This document shows, piece by piece, positions 17,708 through 26,326 of a stretch of DNA of 64,000 nucleotides. Made by a program: the position numbers and the translations under genes. The notes beneath the pieces are model-generated. The model was not told the DNA's origin. It ran no database searches and saw nothing but the letters and a program-made list of their open reading frames with translations. The stretch's first letter is position 1, and every line of letters begins with the position of its first letter. The DNA lies in NCBI RefSeq assembly GCF_000981805.1, contig NZ_CP011132.1, positions 434,001-498,000 on the forward strand. Direction: 5' to 3'. This stretch comes from Citrobacter amalonaticus Y19 (lineage in GTDB: Bacteria; Pseudomonadota; Gammaproteobacteria; Enterobacterales; Enterobacteriaceae).

Positions 17708-18994
17708 ATGAAGATAGCAACGATGAAAACGGGCCTTGCTTCGCTGGCGCTGCTGCCAGGTCTCGCGATGGCTGCTCCGGCAGTGGCGGATAAAGCCGAT
17801 AACGCCTTTATGATGATTTGTACCGCGCTGGTGCTGTTTATGACCATACCGGGTATCGCCCTGTTCTACGGCGGGTTGATCCGCGGCAAGAACGTCCTGT
17901 CGATGCTGACGCAGGTTACCGTCACCTTTGCGCTGGTGTGCATCATGTGGGTGGTGTTCGGCTATTCACTGGCGTTCGGTGAAGGGAACAGCTTCTTCGG
18001 TAACTTCAACTGGGTGATGTTGAAAAACATTGAGCTGACCGCCGTGATGGGCAGTATCTACCAGTATATTCACGTTGCTTTCCAGGGATCGTTTGCCTGC
18101 ATTACCGTCGGCCTGATCGTCGGTTCGCTGGCAGAACGTATCCGTTTCTCCGCCGTCCTTATCTTCGTGGTGGTCTGGCTGACGCTTTCCTACATTCCGA
18201 TTGCCCATATGGTGTGGGGCGGCGGCCTGCTGGGGTCGCACGGTGCGCTGGACTTTGCGGGCGGTACGGTGGTGCATATCAACGCCGCGATTGCGGGCCT
18301 GGTCGGTGCCTACCTGATTGGCAAACGTGTGGGCTTTGGCAAAGAGGCGTTCAAACCGCATAACCTGCCGATGGTCTTTACCGGTACGGCGATCCTCTAT
18401 ATTGGCTGGTTCGGCTTTAACGCCGGTTCCGCAGGGACGGCGAACGAGATTGCTGCGCTGGCCTTTGTGAACACCGTTGTGGCGACGGCCGCTGCGATTC
18501 TCGGCTGGATCTTCGGCGAGTGGGCGCTGCGCGGTAAACCGTCTCTGCTGGGCGCGTGCTCGGGGGCGATTGCTGGCCTGGTTGGCGTCACGCCTGCCTG
18601 TGGCTACATTGGCGTCGGCGGCGCGTTAATCATAGGCGTGGTAGCGGGAGTGGCCGGACTGTGGGGCGTAACCATGCTCAAACGTCTGCTGCGTGTTGAT
18701 GACCCGTGCGATGTGTTCGGCGTTCACGGCGTCTGCGGGATTGTCGGCTGTATTCTGACCGGGGTCTTTGCCTCAAGCGCGCTGGGCGGCGTGGGCTTCG
18801 CTGAAGGGGTGACGATGGGGCACCAGCTGCTGGTGCAGCTTGAGAGCATCGCCATCACCATCGTCTGGTCTGGCGTTGTGGCCTTCGTCGGCTACAAGCT
18901 AGCGGATTTGACGGTAGGTCTGCGCGTACCGGAAGAGCAAGAGCGCGAAGGGCTGGATGTGAACAGTCACGGCGAGAATGCCTACAACGCATAA
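17708..18994 (+). CDS. amtB: AmtB, ammonium channel
   Basis: Trimeric inner-membrane ammonium conductance channel. The 428-residue precursor has a signal peptide (MKIATMKTGLASLALLPGLAMAAPA), then eleven predicted transmembrane helices. The two pore histidines are in YQYIHVAFQGSFA (about residue 168 of the mature form) and FGVHGVCGIVGC (about 318). The Phe gate and signature DFAGGTVVHINAAIAGLVGAYL are present. It is co-transcribed with glnK from the NtrC/sigma-54 promoter. Confidence 0.97.
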   Translation: MKIATMKTGLASLALLPGLAMAAPAVADKADNAFMMICTALVLFMTIPGIALFYGGLIRGKNVLSMLTQVTVTFALVCIMWVVFGYSLAFGEGNSFFGNFNWVMLKNIELTAVMGSIYQYIHVAFQGSFACITVGLIVGSLAERIRFSAVLIFVVVWLTLSYIPIAHMVWGGGLLGSHGALDFAGGTVVHINAAIAGLVGAYLIGKRVGFGKEAFKPHNLPMVFTGTAILYIGWFGFNAGSAGTANEIAALAFVNTVVATAAAILGWIFGEWALRGKPSLLGACSGAIAGLVGVTPACGYIGVGGALIIGVVAGVAGLWGVTMLKRLLRVDDPCDVFGVHGVCGIVGCILTGVFASSALGGVGFAEGVTMGHQLLVQLESIAITIVWSGVVAFVGYKLADLTVGLRVPEEQEREGLDVNSHGENAYNA

Positions 18995-19037
18995 CAGAAA
19001 AATGCCCGGTGAGGTTCGCCGGGCAACCATCGAATAC

Positions 19038-19070
19038 GCCGGATGCGAAGCTCACGCCATCCGGCTTTTT
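19038..19070 (+). terminator. Terminator between convergent amtB and tesB
   Basis: GCCGGATG pairs with CATCCGGC and is followed by five Ts; the T-run abuts the tesB stop codon. A second hairpin, TGCCCGG/CCGGGCA at about 19002-19024, lies upstream. Both sequences are REP-like. Confidence 0.75.
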
Positions 19071-19071
19071 C

Positions 19072-19932
19072 TTAGTTGTGATTGCGCATCACCCCTTCCT
19101 GAACGGTCGACGCCACCAGTTTACCGTCCTGCGTGTAGAATTCGCCGCGAACAAATCCCCGCGCGCTGGAGGCTGACGTGCTTTCCACGCTGTACAGCAG
19201 CCATTCGTTCAAATCAAACGGGCGGTGGAACCACATGGAGTGGTCGATCGTGGCAATCTGGATCCCTTTCTCCAGGAAGCCAATGCCGTGAGGTTGCAGG
19301 GCAACAGGCAGGAAATTGAGATCGGAGGCGTAACCCAACAGATACTGATGGACGCGAATGTCGTTGGGCAACGCACCGTTCGCGCGGATCCACACCTGGC
19401 GGGTGGGTTCTGCCACATGACCTTTCAACGGGTTATGAAACTCAACGGGGCGCACTTCCAGCGGGCGATCGCCGAGAAATTTATCCTTTAAAATCGGCGG
19501 CAACAGGTGCGCTACTGTCCGGGCAATATCGGTTTCTGACGTTAACCCTTCCGGCGCGGGGGCGTGCGGCATGGTTTTCTGATGTTCGAAACCGGGTTCC
19601 GGCGCCTGGAACGAGGCGGTCATGTAAAAGATGGGTTTCCCGTTCTGGATGGCGGCAACGCGACGGGCGCTGAAACTGTTGCCGTCGCGCAGAACTTCCA
19701 CATCGTAAATAATGGGTTGCTGGCTGTCGCCGGGGCGTAAAAAATAGCTGTGAAACGAGTGAACCAGGCGTTCTTCTGCTACCGTTTCTTTCGCTGCATA
19801 CAGCGCCTGACCGACGACCTGTCCGCCAAATACCTGACGCAACCCTAAGTCTTCACTTTGGCCCCGAAAGAGTCCTTCCTCAATTTTTTCCAGATTCAAT
19901 AACGTCAGCAAATTTTTCAGTGCCTGACTCAT
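19072..19932 (-). CDS. tesB: TesB, acyl-CoA thioesterase II
   Basis: Cytoplasmic double-hotdog thioesterase acting on medium- and long-chain acyl-CoAs. The 286-residue product (start 19932, MSQALKNLLTLLNLEKIEEGLFRGQ) has the expected length. The conserved blocks VFGGQVVGQAL, HSFHSYFLRPGD, IDHSMWFHRPF and the C-terminal STVQEGVMR are present. It is divergent from ybaY; the 212-base gap between them should hold both promoters. Confidence 0.96.
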   Translation of the reverse strand: MSQALKNLLTLLNLEKIEEGLFRGQSEDLGLRQVFGGQVVGQALYAAKETVAEERLVHSFHSYFLRPGDSQQPIIYDVEVLRDGNSFSARRVAAIQNGKPIFYMTASFQAPEPGFEHQKTMPHAPAPEGLTSETDIARTVAHLLPPILKDKFLGDRPLEVRPVEFHNPLKGHVAEPTRQVWIRANGALPNDIRVHQYLLGYASDLNFLPVALQPHGIGFLEKGIQIATIDHSMWFHRPFDLNEWLLYSVESTSASSARGFVRGEFYTQDGKLVASTVQEGVMRNHN

Positions 19933-20144
19933 ACATGCTCTCCAGGTAACAACGACGCCGAAGCGAGATAGGCAGAGTATAACGCAATTTTGAAAGTGGT
20001 CCGATGGGTGCAATAGTCTGAAAAACGGACCAATTCCAGGCAAAAATAAGTGATGTGTGCCACACTTAGCTACGTTACGTTTTTGTTAACCACTCTTCCG
20101 GCGGGAGGAAAACCCGCTGGTGCAGAGATGATAAGGAGAATTTA

Positions 20145-20714
20145 ATGAAGCTCATGCACATGGTAAGTGGTTTAGCGGTAGCAGTTGCTCTGGCCGCCTG
20201 CGCGGATAAAAGCGCGGATATCCAGACGCCCGCGCCGAACCCAAACACTTCAGCCACGGCCGCACAGCCTGCTATTGCGCAACCTAATGTCTCGGGTACC
20301 GTATGGATCCGTCAGAAAGTGGCGTTGCCGCCAGACGCCGTACTGACCGTGACCCTGTCGGATGCGTCGCTGGCCGATGCACCGTCGAAAGTTTTGTCTC
20401 AGAAAGCGGTGCGTACCGAAGGGAAACAGGCACCATTCAGCTTCGTCTTGCCGTTTAACCCGGCTGACGTGCAGCCGAACGCTCGTATTCTGCTGAGTGC
20501 GGCGATTACGGTGAATGACAAACTGGTGTTTATTACCGATACCGTTCAGCCGGTCATCAACCAGGGCGGCACGAAAGCCGATCTGACCCTGGTGCCGGTC
20601 CAGCAGACGGCAGTGCCTGTTCAGGCAAGCGGTGGGGCAGCGACCACGGTGCCTTCAACCTCGCCGACGCAGGTGAACCCGTCCTCTGCGGTGCCTGCCC
20701 CGACGCAGTACTAA
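20145..20714 (+). CDS. ybaY: YbaY, YbaY-family lipoprotein
   Basis: The 189-residue lipoprotein precursor has signal peptide MKLMHMVSGLAVAVALAAC, with the lipobox LAAC placing the modified cysteine at residue 19. After a Pro/Ala-rich spacer comes a conserved domain (VSGTVWIRQKVALPPDAVLTVTLSDASLADAPSKVL) that resembles a beta-sandwich. The C-terminal tail is rich in Ala, Pro, Thr and Val. No specific function is established. The ATG follows AAGGAGAAT. Confidence 0.92.
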   Translation: MKLMHMVSGLAVAVALAACADKSADIQTPAPNPNTSATAAQPAIAQPNVSGTVWIRQKVALPPDAVLTVTLSDASLADAPSKVLSQKAVRTEGKQAPFSFVLPFNPADVQPNARILLSAAITVNDKLVFITDTVQPVINQGGTKADLTLVPVQQTAVPVQASGGAATTVPSTSPTQVNPSSAVPAPTQY

Positions 20715-20745
20715 GGCCCGCTTGACCCTCTCCACCCGGAGAGGG

Positions 20746-21057
20746 TCAATAATTCCAGCGATACCGCTGCAAATCGATCTGCCCGCTTCCGGATACCACG
20801 ATGCCTTCCGCCAGTAATGCCTGCCGTTGTCGCTGGAGATCGGGACCGGTTAATGAAATCGTACCGTGCCGATTTACCACCCGATGCCAGGGCAGAGTGC
20901 TGCCTTCGGGTAAACGTTTGAGTACGCCGCCAACCTGTCTGGCCGCGCGCGGAGAGCCGGCGAGCATCGCGACGTCGCCATAAGTGGTGACGCAGCCTTC
21001 GGGAATGGAGGCAACAATTTGCCAGACGCGCTGCGGGAAAGTGTCTTGTCTGTCCAT
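20746..21057 (-). CDS. atl: Atl, alkyltransferase-like DNA-damage protein
   Basis: Homologue of the O6-alkylguanine methyltransferase C-terminal domain that binds alkylated DNA but cannot repair it itself. The active-site motif reads PWHRV, with tryptophan replacing the reactive cysteine of PCHRV; the DNA-binding helix is SPRAARQVGGVLKRLP. I chose ATG 21057 (MDRQDTFPQRVWQIVA, 103 residues), which follows AGGAAGAG, because homology is strong from there on. A longer start at 21135 (129 residues) matches the E. coli annotation and is possible. The known role is recruiting nucleotide excision repair. Confidence 0.88.
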   Translation of the reverse strand: MDRQDTFPQRVWQIVASIPEGCVTTYGDVAMLAGSPRAARQVGGVLKRLPEGSTLPWHRVVNRHGTISLTGPDLQRQRQALLAEGIVVSGSGQIDLQRYRWNY

Positions 21058-21211
21058 GGTCTCTTCCTGCGGGAATCCTTCAGCATAATCTGGAATGGCG
21101 GGCGCGGGAAGTTCCATTGCGCAAGAAACCAGCATCTGACCGCCGATGGCTTGCAATTACAGGGGGCAGCAGTGATAATGCGCCTGCGCGTTGGTTAACA
21201 ACGCTCTCAAT

Positions 21212-21325
21212 GGGGGCTCTGTTGGTTCTCCCGCAACGCTACTCTGTTTACCAGGTCAGGTCCGGAAGGAAGCAGCCAAGGCAGATGACGCGTGTGCCGG
21301 GATGTAGCTGGCAGGGCCCCCACCC
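21212..21325 (+). ncRNA. ffs: 4.5S RNA, signal recognition particle RNA
   Basis: The 114-base sequence begins GGGGGCTCTGTTGG and ends GGCAGGGCCCCCACCC, so its ends pair. The apical SRP domain is intact: GTCAGGTCCGGAAGGAAGCA includes the GGAA tetraloop and the symmetric loop that bind Ffh. Length and sequence match the E. coli RNA almost exactly. Confidence 0.98.
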
Positions 21326-21510
21326 AATTCTGCCGTCCGGCATCACATCTTCGTTTCTCTTCTTGTTGTTGTCATGGTTTTGTCATTTTTTTGTCATCAA
21401 ATGCTGGCAGAGTGTTTTTGGGATGTTAAATCCTGGCGCTCAATTCTTTTATCACGCCGTGGCGATCCGTCGCCGGAGCCGTGTTTTGCCTGTCCATAAG
21501 GATTTTTACG

Positions 21511-21762
21511 ATGGCTACTGCAGTACTGAATGTCAAAATTGATGAGACGTTAAAAGAAAAACTTCGTCATTACGCTGAAGTGAATAATGAGAATTTAAGC
21601 ATCACGACAGAAAAACTGCTGCTGATTGCCTTCGACGTTGCGGCAGAGGCGGGAATCTCGGCTGGCGATATCGATAGCCAACACACGGAAGAGTCGTTTG
21701 TTGAGCCGCTGAATCCTAAAGAAATCAAAGCATTGCGCAGACTACTGAAGAAGAAAAAATGA
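21511..21762 (+). CDS. Small ribbon-helix-helix-like protein
   Basis: The 83-residue protein begins MATAVLNVKIDETLKEKLRHYAEVNNENLSITTEKLL. One short strand followed by two helices fits the ribbon-helix-helix (CopG/Arc) fold of antitoxins and small repressors. The C-terminus is acidic then strongly basic (LRRLLKKKK). The start follows AAGGATTTTT. Its TGA overlaps the ATG of the next gene (ATGA at 21759-21762), so the two are translationally coupled. E. coli K-12 lacks the pair at this site. A toxin-antitoxin role is only a guess. Confidence 0.75.
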   Translation: MATAVLNVKIDETLKEKLRHYAEVNNENLSITTEKLLLIAFDVAAEAGISAGDIDSQHTEESFVEPLNPKEIKALRRLLKKKK

Positions 21763-21977
21763 AACAGCAAACGCTCTCCATCGCCAGTAACTATGGCGAA
21801 GCCTGTGAATTGCTCCGCTCGGGTTATGTTAAGCATGTTTGCCTGAGCTGGAACGTCGGCAGCGATGAATTTTTCCGCATTGCCTCAGACTGGTGCGATG
21901 CCGGTGCCAAAATAAAGAAAGAGGGTGATAATTTTATTATTTCCCTTAAAGGTTTTCCGGTTCCCCGCCAGCATTAA
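21759..21977 (+). CDS. Small protein of unknown function coupled to the RHH protein
   Basis: The 72-residue protein (MKQQTLSIASNYGEACELLRSGYVKHVCLSWNVGSDEFFRIASDW...) is not one I recognise. It has no signal peptide or membrane helix. Two cysteine positions (HVCLSW, DWCDAG) and alternating hydrophobic segments suggest a small alpha/beta fold. It overlaps the upstream gene by four bases and its stop overlaps the convergent yczR-like gene by four bases. It could be the effector partner of the RHH protein, but nothing in its sequence shows catalytic residues of a known toxin family. Confidence 0.65.
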   Translation: MKQQTLSIASNYGEACELLRSGYVKHVCLSWNVGSDEFFRIASDWCDAGAKIKKEGDNFIISLKGFPVPRQH

Positions 21978-23401
21978 ATAATCTTACGCACCTTACCGTT
22001 ACTGGACTGCAGACGCAGTGTTTCCCAGAGCGGTTCCAGGGTGTTAAACGCCGCGCGCAGAGGGGCTTCCGGCAAGGCAAACGGCATGCGTAAGAAACGA
22101 TCAAACGCACCCGCGAGCCCAAAGCGCGTGCCCGTACCCAGTTGAATCCCGACGCTTTCCGCCCGCGTGGCGAAAAGCGTCGCCAGCGTATCCGGTAATT
22201 CCACCCAAAACGATAATCCGCCCTGCGGTTGCTGATAGCGCCACTCGGGAAAGTGTGTGCGCATCAAGGTATCGCAGAGCGCGCGCTGTGTGGCTAACTG
22301 TTGTCTGCGCTGCGGCAAAAATAAATCGGCATTATCCAGCAACCACGTGGTGGCAAGTTGTTCGATGACCGGCGAGCCTAAATCGACCGTATCCCGCGTC
22401 TGCACCAGCGCGGCGATGGTGCGTGATGTCGCACGCACCCAGCCCAGACGCAATCCTCCCCAGAAGCTCTTGCCTGCCGAACCCAGCATGATCACAGGGG
22501 CATCGCGACGATACGCCGCCAAAGGCGGAGGCGGCGGGGCGTCGTACCAAAGATTCACCATCGTTTCGTCGATCACCAGCGTCGTCCGCGTACGGGCAGC
22601 GATATCCGCGATGATTTGTCGCGTCTCATCATCCATACAGCGCCCGGTGGGATTATGAAAATCCGGCATCAGATAGGCCATTCTCGGTGACGTCTGGGCG
22701 ATCGTCGCGGCCAGTCCATCCGTATCCCACCCCTCTGCGGGTAAGGAGACGCCCACCGGTCGACAGGAGGCTCCCTGAATGGCGGCAATCGCCAGCGGGT
22801 ACGTCGGGTGATCGACTACCACGCGATCGCCGGGGCCGGTCAGTAAGCGCAGGATCAGCGCCAGGCCGCTGACCGCGCCGTTAACCACCATGATTTCATC
22901 CGCCGTTGTCGGAAGGCCTCGCGCGCAGTAATGACGGGCGAGCGATTCACGCAGGCAGGGTAATCCCTGCGGCTGATAGCCCGACGTCAGCAAATGCGGC
23001 GGCATTGCAACCAGCGCCTGCTGATAAGCCTGATGGATTTCGGGCCCCGCGCTGAGGGCGGCGGTGGAGAGATCCAGCGCCATCGTGGTTCCGGTGCGCG
23101 TGGGGACTTCGCGGATATGACCCGGCAGAATCACGCGCGATCCACTACCGTGCCGACTCTCCAGATATCCCTCTTCCCGCAGTTGCGCCAACGCGCTGGC
23201 CACGGTGGTCCGGCTGACGTCGAGCACCGCAGCCAGTTCACGTTCTCCGGGTAAACGACTGTCGAGTGCCAGACGTCCGTCCAGGATCAGCAGACGCAGC
23301 GCTTCTGCCAGTTGCCGCCAGAGCGGGGTTCTTGATGCGCTGTCCTGCCAGTGTCCGAGCAGACGCTGGAGAGATTGACTTCCATAACGACGTGATGACA
23401 T
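21974..23401 (-). CDS. MocR-type (GntR/aminotransferase) regulator, YczR-like
   Basis: The 475-residue protein has an N-terminal GntR winged helix (about 25-90: LAEALRLLILDGRLALDSRLPGERELAAVLDVSRTTVASALAQLREEGYLE). It is fused to a fold-type I aminotransferase domain. The PLP lysine is in GSAGKSFWGGLRLGW, and the PDFHNPTG block is present. MocR proteins sense PLP or related ligands. The divergent neighbour is a YczE-type membrane protein, the pairing known for the YczR subgroup. I chose ATG 23401 (MSSRRYGSQSL); a GTG/ATG at 23419 is also open. Confidence 0.85.
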   Translation of the reverse strand: MSSRRYGSQSLQRLLGHWQDSASRTPLWRQLAEALRLLILDGRLALDSRLPGERELAAVLDVSRTTVASALAQLREEGYLESRHGSGSRVILPGHIREVPTRTGTTMALDLSTAALSAGPEIHQAYQQALVAMPPHLLTSGYQPQGLPCLRESLARHYCARGLPTTADEIMVVNGAVSGLALILRLLTGPGDRVVVDHPTYPLAIAAIQGASCRPVGVSLPAEGWDTDGLAATIAQTSPRMAYLMPDFHNPTGRCMDDETRQIIADIAARTRTTLVIDETMVNLWYDAPPPPPLAAYRRDAPVIMLGSAGKSFWGGLRLGWVRATSRTIAALVQTRDTVDLGSPVIEQLATTWLLDNADLFLPQRRQQLATQRALCDTLMRTHFPEWRYQQPQGGLSFWVELPDTLATLFATRAESVGIQLGTGTRFGLAGAFDRFLRMPFALPEAPLRAAFNTLEPLWETLRLQSSNGKVRKII

Positions 23402-23422
23402 TGCAGTCCACTTTTTCAAAAC

Positions 23423-23443
23423 TGGTCATTAATCATAATGCCA
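23423..23443. promoter_or_regulatory. Imperfect dyad, candidate operator between yczR-like and yczE-like genes
   Basis: TGGTCATTA and TAATGCCA form an imperfect inverted repeat around ATCA in the 83-base divergent promoter gap. Its position suggests the binding site of the MocR regulator; there is no direct evidence. Confidence 0.4.
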
Positions 23444-23484
23444 ATTATAGAGAAGATGAATGTTATCTGAACGGGGAGGTGAAA

Positions 23485-24081
23485 ATGGGGCGTCGTCTGG
23501 TTCAACTTTACTTTGGGCTGGCTCTGTATGGAGTATCAACCGCGATGTTTGTGCGCGCGGATTTAGGTGCCGATCCGTGGAACGTGTTCCATCTCGGGCT
23601 GGCAAATCTGTTGTCGATGAAGATTGGCATGGTGATGATTATTGTCGGGGCGCTGGTACTTTTGCTGTGGATCCCCCTGCGTCAACGCCCTGGGCTGGGC
23701 ACCCTCAGCAATGTGATTGTGATTGGGCTCGCAGCCGATGCCGCGCTGGCGGTGATGCCGGATTTTTCCTCCCTCCTCGTGCGCAGCCTCATGCTGGTGG
23801 CCGCCGTAGTGGTGAACGCGCTGGCGACGAGTATGTACATTGGCGCGGGCTTTGGTGCCGGGCCAAGAGACGGCCTGATGACCGGCATTCACGCCCGCAC
23901 GGGATGGTCGGTGCGTACCATCCGTACGGCGATTGAAGTCTCTATTTTATTAAGCGGTTGGCTGCTTGGCGGCACGCTTGGCGTCGGAACCGTGCTGTAT
24001 GCGCTGGCGATTGGGCCGTTGATCCAACTCTGTCTGCCGTGGTTTCGCTACAAACCCCGGGCGCGGATTCAGACGGCATAG
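23485..24081 (+). CDS. YczE/YitT-type inner-membrane protein
   Basis: The 198-residue protein is mostly hydrophobic, with about five transmembrane segments. It begins MGRRLVQLYFGLALYGVSTAMFVRADLGADPWNVFHLGLANLL, typical of the YczE family; the segment YIGAGFGAGPRDGLMTGI is another family block. The ATG at 23485 follows GGGGAGG by seven bases; a GTG at 23479 would be too close. Function is not established; family members are thought to be transporters. Divergence from the MocR gene implies regulation by it, perhaps linked to vitamin B6 compounds. Confidence 0.85.
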   Translation: MGRRLVQLYFGLALYGVSTAMFVRADLGADPWNVFHLGLANLLSMKIGMVMIIVGALVLLLWIPLRQRPGLGTLSNVIVIGLAADAALAVMPDFSSLLVRSLMLVAAVVVNALATSMYIGAGFGAGPRDGLMTGIHARTGWSVRTIRTAIEVSILLSGWLLGGTLGVGTVLYALAIGPLIQLCLPWFRYKPRARIQTA

Positions 24082-24162
24082 TAAGGAGAGGGCGACTACA
24101 CTTATTCACGACTGACGCGGCTGGAATGGCTTGTCGCGCAGTGAACTTCGGAGGTTTATCTC

Positions 24163-24516
24163 ATGAAGTACGTGGATGGTTTTGTCCTTGCCGTACCTGC
24201 CGAAAACAAGGAGGCGTATAAGGCGATGGCGGCAAAAGCAGCACCGTTGTTCAAGGAATTTGGTGCGCTCCGCATTGTGGAATGCTGGGCCGATGATGTG
24301 CCAGATGGCAAACTCACCGATTTTCGCATGGCGGTGAAAGCCGGGGATCACGAAGAAGTGGTATTCAGCTGGATTGAATACCCGTCGAAGGAAGTGCGGG
24401 ATGCGGCGAATCAGAAGATGATGTCCGATCCGCGCATGAAAGCGTTCGGTGAGTCGATGCCGTTTGATGGTAAACGCATGATTTACGGCGGATTCTCACC
24501 CATTATCGACGATTAG
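24163..24516 (+). CDS. ybaA: YbaA, DUF1428 family protein
   Basis: The 117-residue cytoplasmic protein begins MKYVDGFVLAVPAENKEAYKAMAAKAAPLFKEFGALRIVECW, with a ferredoxin-like/dimeric barrel pattern. Its length equals that of E. coli YbaA. The block FSWIEYPSKEVRDAANQKMMSDPRM is strongly conserved. The ATG follows CGGAGGTTT, a strong ribosome-binding site. The biochemical role is unknown. Confidence 0.93.
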   Translation: MKYVDGFVLAVPAENKEAYKAMAAKAAPLFKEFGALRIVECWADDVPDGKLTDFRMAVKAGDHEEVVFSWIEYPSKEVRDAANQKMMSDPRMKAFGESMPFDGKRMIYGGFSPIIDD

Positions 24517-24555
24517 CGTGACTGGCTGTGCGGCGTGCCGCCAGCCATCTCTGCG

Positions 24556-26106
24556 CTATAAGCGTTTTTCCGCCCACAGAATAAACGCTTCTTTGGGCAG
24601 CGCTTTGCTGTACAACCAACCCTGTCCGTAATGGACACCGTGCTGGCGCAGCCAGTCTTCCTGATTGGCCGTTTCAATCCCTTCCGCTACCATTTTCAGC
24701 TTCAGCGTCTTGGCCATTTCGATGATATGCGGCGTCACGTTTTTATACTCCAGCGCATCGACAAACGATTTGTCGATTTTCAGAATGTCCACGTCCAGAT
24801 TCTGCAAATAGCTAAGGCTGGAATAGCCGGTGCCAAAATCATCAATATAGATGGCATGCCCCGCCTTGCGATAGCGGGCAACGATGGGCGAGCTGGTTTT
24901 CGGATCGGCAAATCCCCGCTCCGTCAGTTCCAGAGCGATTTGTGAAGGGGCAAGCTGATACCGGTTAAGCAGTTTACTAAGTAGCGTCGGGAGTTTTTCA
25001 GAGGTGAGATCCGCCGCCTCAATATTAATGGAAATATGCTGATCGGGATGTTGCTTCAGCCATTCCCCCATATCCTCGAACACCGTCTCGATAATTAAGC
25101 GGGTGAGTTGTTCGGTAAGACCGGTCTGTTCGGCCAGGACAATGAAAATGTCGGGTGACAAATAGCTGCCGTCGGTTTGCGGCCAGCGCGCCAGCGCTTC
25201 GCCACCGACTATTTTCCCGGTCGATAACGAAATGATGGGCTGGTAGTGAACCTTAATGTCCCGGTTGTTGATAGCGTCCTGCAACCGGTGACGCGGCGAC
25301 TGGAGACGGCGCAGAATGCGCAGAATAAAGGCGGCAGCCAGCAGACCGATCAGAATACCGGCGGGAACCCAGATCAGCGCCTGCCGGTACCAGATTTTCT
25401 GCAGCGGAAGGGTGGACGCCCAACTGACGATGGTAATGCCCATTTCCGGGAAGGGCCGAATCTCATAAATAATGCCATGACTTTCCAGATGGCGAGGCGT
25501 GGTTTCCTGGGTAAATTGCAGGATATTCGGTGCAAGCGCGCTGCTGCTGGCAATGACGGTATTGTGTTTTACGCCGATAATCGCAACGTCGATCTGCCAG
25601 GCGCCAAAAGGCACTACGTCGATAAAGGATGCGGGATCAATCATCACAATGTAGTCGTCATAGCCTAATGCTGCCATATAGCGCTCGATCCCCAAGTCGT
25701 TATGCGCGGTAAACCAGGCGCGGTAGCCGTCGTTGGTGACTTTCATGGGGGGAGGAAAGGCCGTGGCATAGCTTTCCTGTTCCAGGGATGAGCAGAACGG
25801 TATGTTGTTTTGCAGATACAGCACTTCCTGGACATAGCGATAGCTGAAGGATATTCGCCGCATGGCCAGCAAGTGCTCACGCGAACACGGCACGCTCTTC
25901 ACGGCATTAATCTGCTGCAATGCTTGCTTGGCCTGAGTCACCACGCGTTCAGTACGTTCAGAGACGCGGGCTGAGTAGGTATCCAACTCTTCGATGAATT
26001 TCTTTTCGACCTGGCGGTGAGCAAGCCAAATACTCAGTCCAACCGGAACCAATACGGAGAGGATAAGCACTCCTGTCACCAGACTGACCAGATGTCGTGT
26101 TCTCAC
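24556..26106 (-). CDS. pdeB: PdeB (YlaB), CSS-motif cyclic-di-GMP phosphodiesterase
   Basis: The 516-residue inner-membrane protein has an N-terminal helix (about 8-28) and a periplasmic CSS-type sensor domain with its cysteines (VPCSREHL, FCSSLEQE). A second helix lies at about 240, followed by a cytoplasmic EAL domain (about 260-510). The catalytic motifs are intact: EALARW, ELTERGF, IDDFGTGYSSL, KIDKSFV and EGIE. It should hydrolyse c-di-GMP to pGpG; CSS-domain enzymes are linked to periplasmic redox state. Confidence 0.93.
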   Translation of the reverse strand: MRTRHLVSLVTGVLILSVLVPVGLSIWLAHRQVEKKFIEELDTYSARVSERTERVVTQAKQALQQINAVKSVPCSREHLLAMRRISFSYRYVQEVLYLQNNIPFCSSLEQESYATAFPPPMKVTNDGYRAWFTAHNDLGIERYMAALGYDDYIVMIDPASFIDVVPFGAWQIDVAIIGVKHNTVIASSSALAPNILQFTQETTPRHLESHGIIYEIRPFPEMGITIVSWASTLPLQKIWYRQALIWVPAGILIGLLAAAFILRILRRLQSPRHRLQDAINNRDIKVHYQPIISLSTGKIVGGEALARWPQTDGSYLSPDIFIVLAEQTGLTEQLTRLIIETVFEDMGEWLKQHPDQHISINIEAADLTSEKLPTLLSKLLNRYQLAPSQIALELTERGFADPKTSSPIVARYRKAGHAIYIDDFGTGYSSLSYLQNLDVDILKIDKSFVDALEYKNVTPHIIEMAKTLKLKMVAEGIETANQEDWLRQHGVHYGQGWLYSKALPKEAFILWAEKRL

Positions 26107-26286
26107 GCAGATATCCTTAATAACGCATTGTAGAGAAAGTATATCCGATCGCGAAAAAAGCCCTGTAAATGATGTCGTTAATCTGCAAAATTTTTGATGG
26201 AAGCGTGGATTTCTACCGTTTTCACTACGAAAGAAGCAGCATGATGACAGAAAGGATTGAACTGCGGCGCGTTCAGCGATAAAGTA

Positions 26287-26303
26287 ATGTTATATTATAA
26301 CAT
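26287..26303. promoter_or_regulatory. Zur box upstream of the zinc-free L36 gene
   Basis: ATGTTATATTATAACAT is a perfect 17-base palindrome and matches the core of the enterobacterial Zur consensus (GTTATANTATAAC). It is centred 32 bases before the L36 start and would cover the -10 region, so Zur with zinc should repress the gene. Confidence 0.88.
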
Positions 26304-26326
26304 ATTATTGAGCTGATGAGGATAAC

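Noticed and set aside
21326..24162. A prophage or genomic-island remnant
   Set aside because: No integrase, phage gene, tRNA target or flanking direct repeat is visible; ffs itself is intact and not duplicated.
26241..26282. A 13-residue ORF (MMTERIELRRVQR) upstream of the L36 gene, possible remnant of ykgM
   Set aside because: Its sequence does not resemble L31 or its paralogue, it ends before the Zur box, and no promoter or clear ribosome-binding site supports it.
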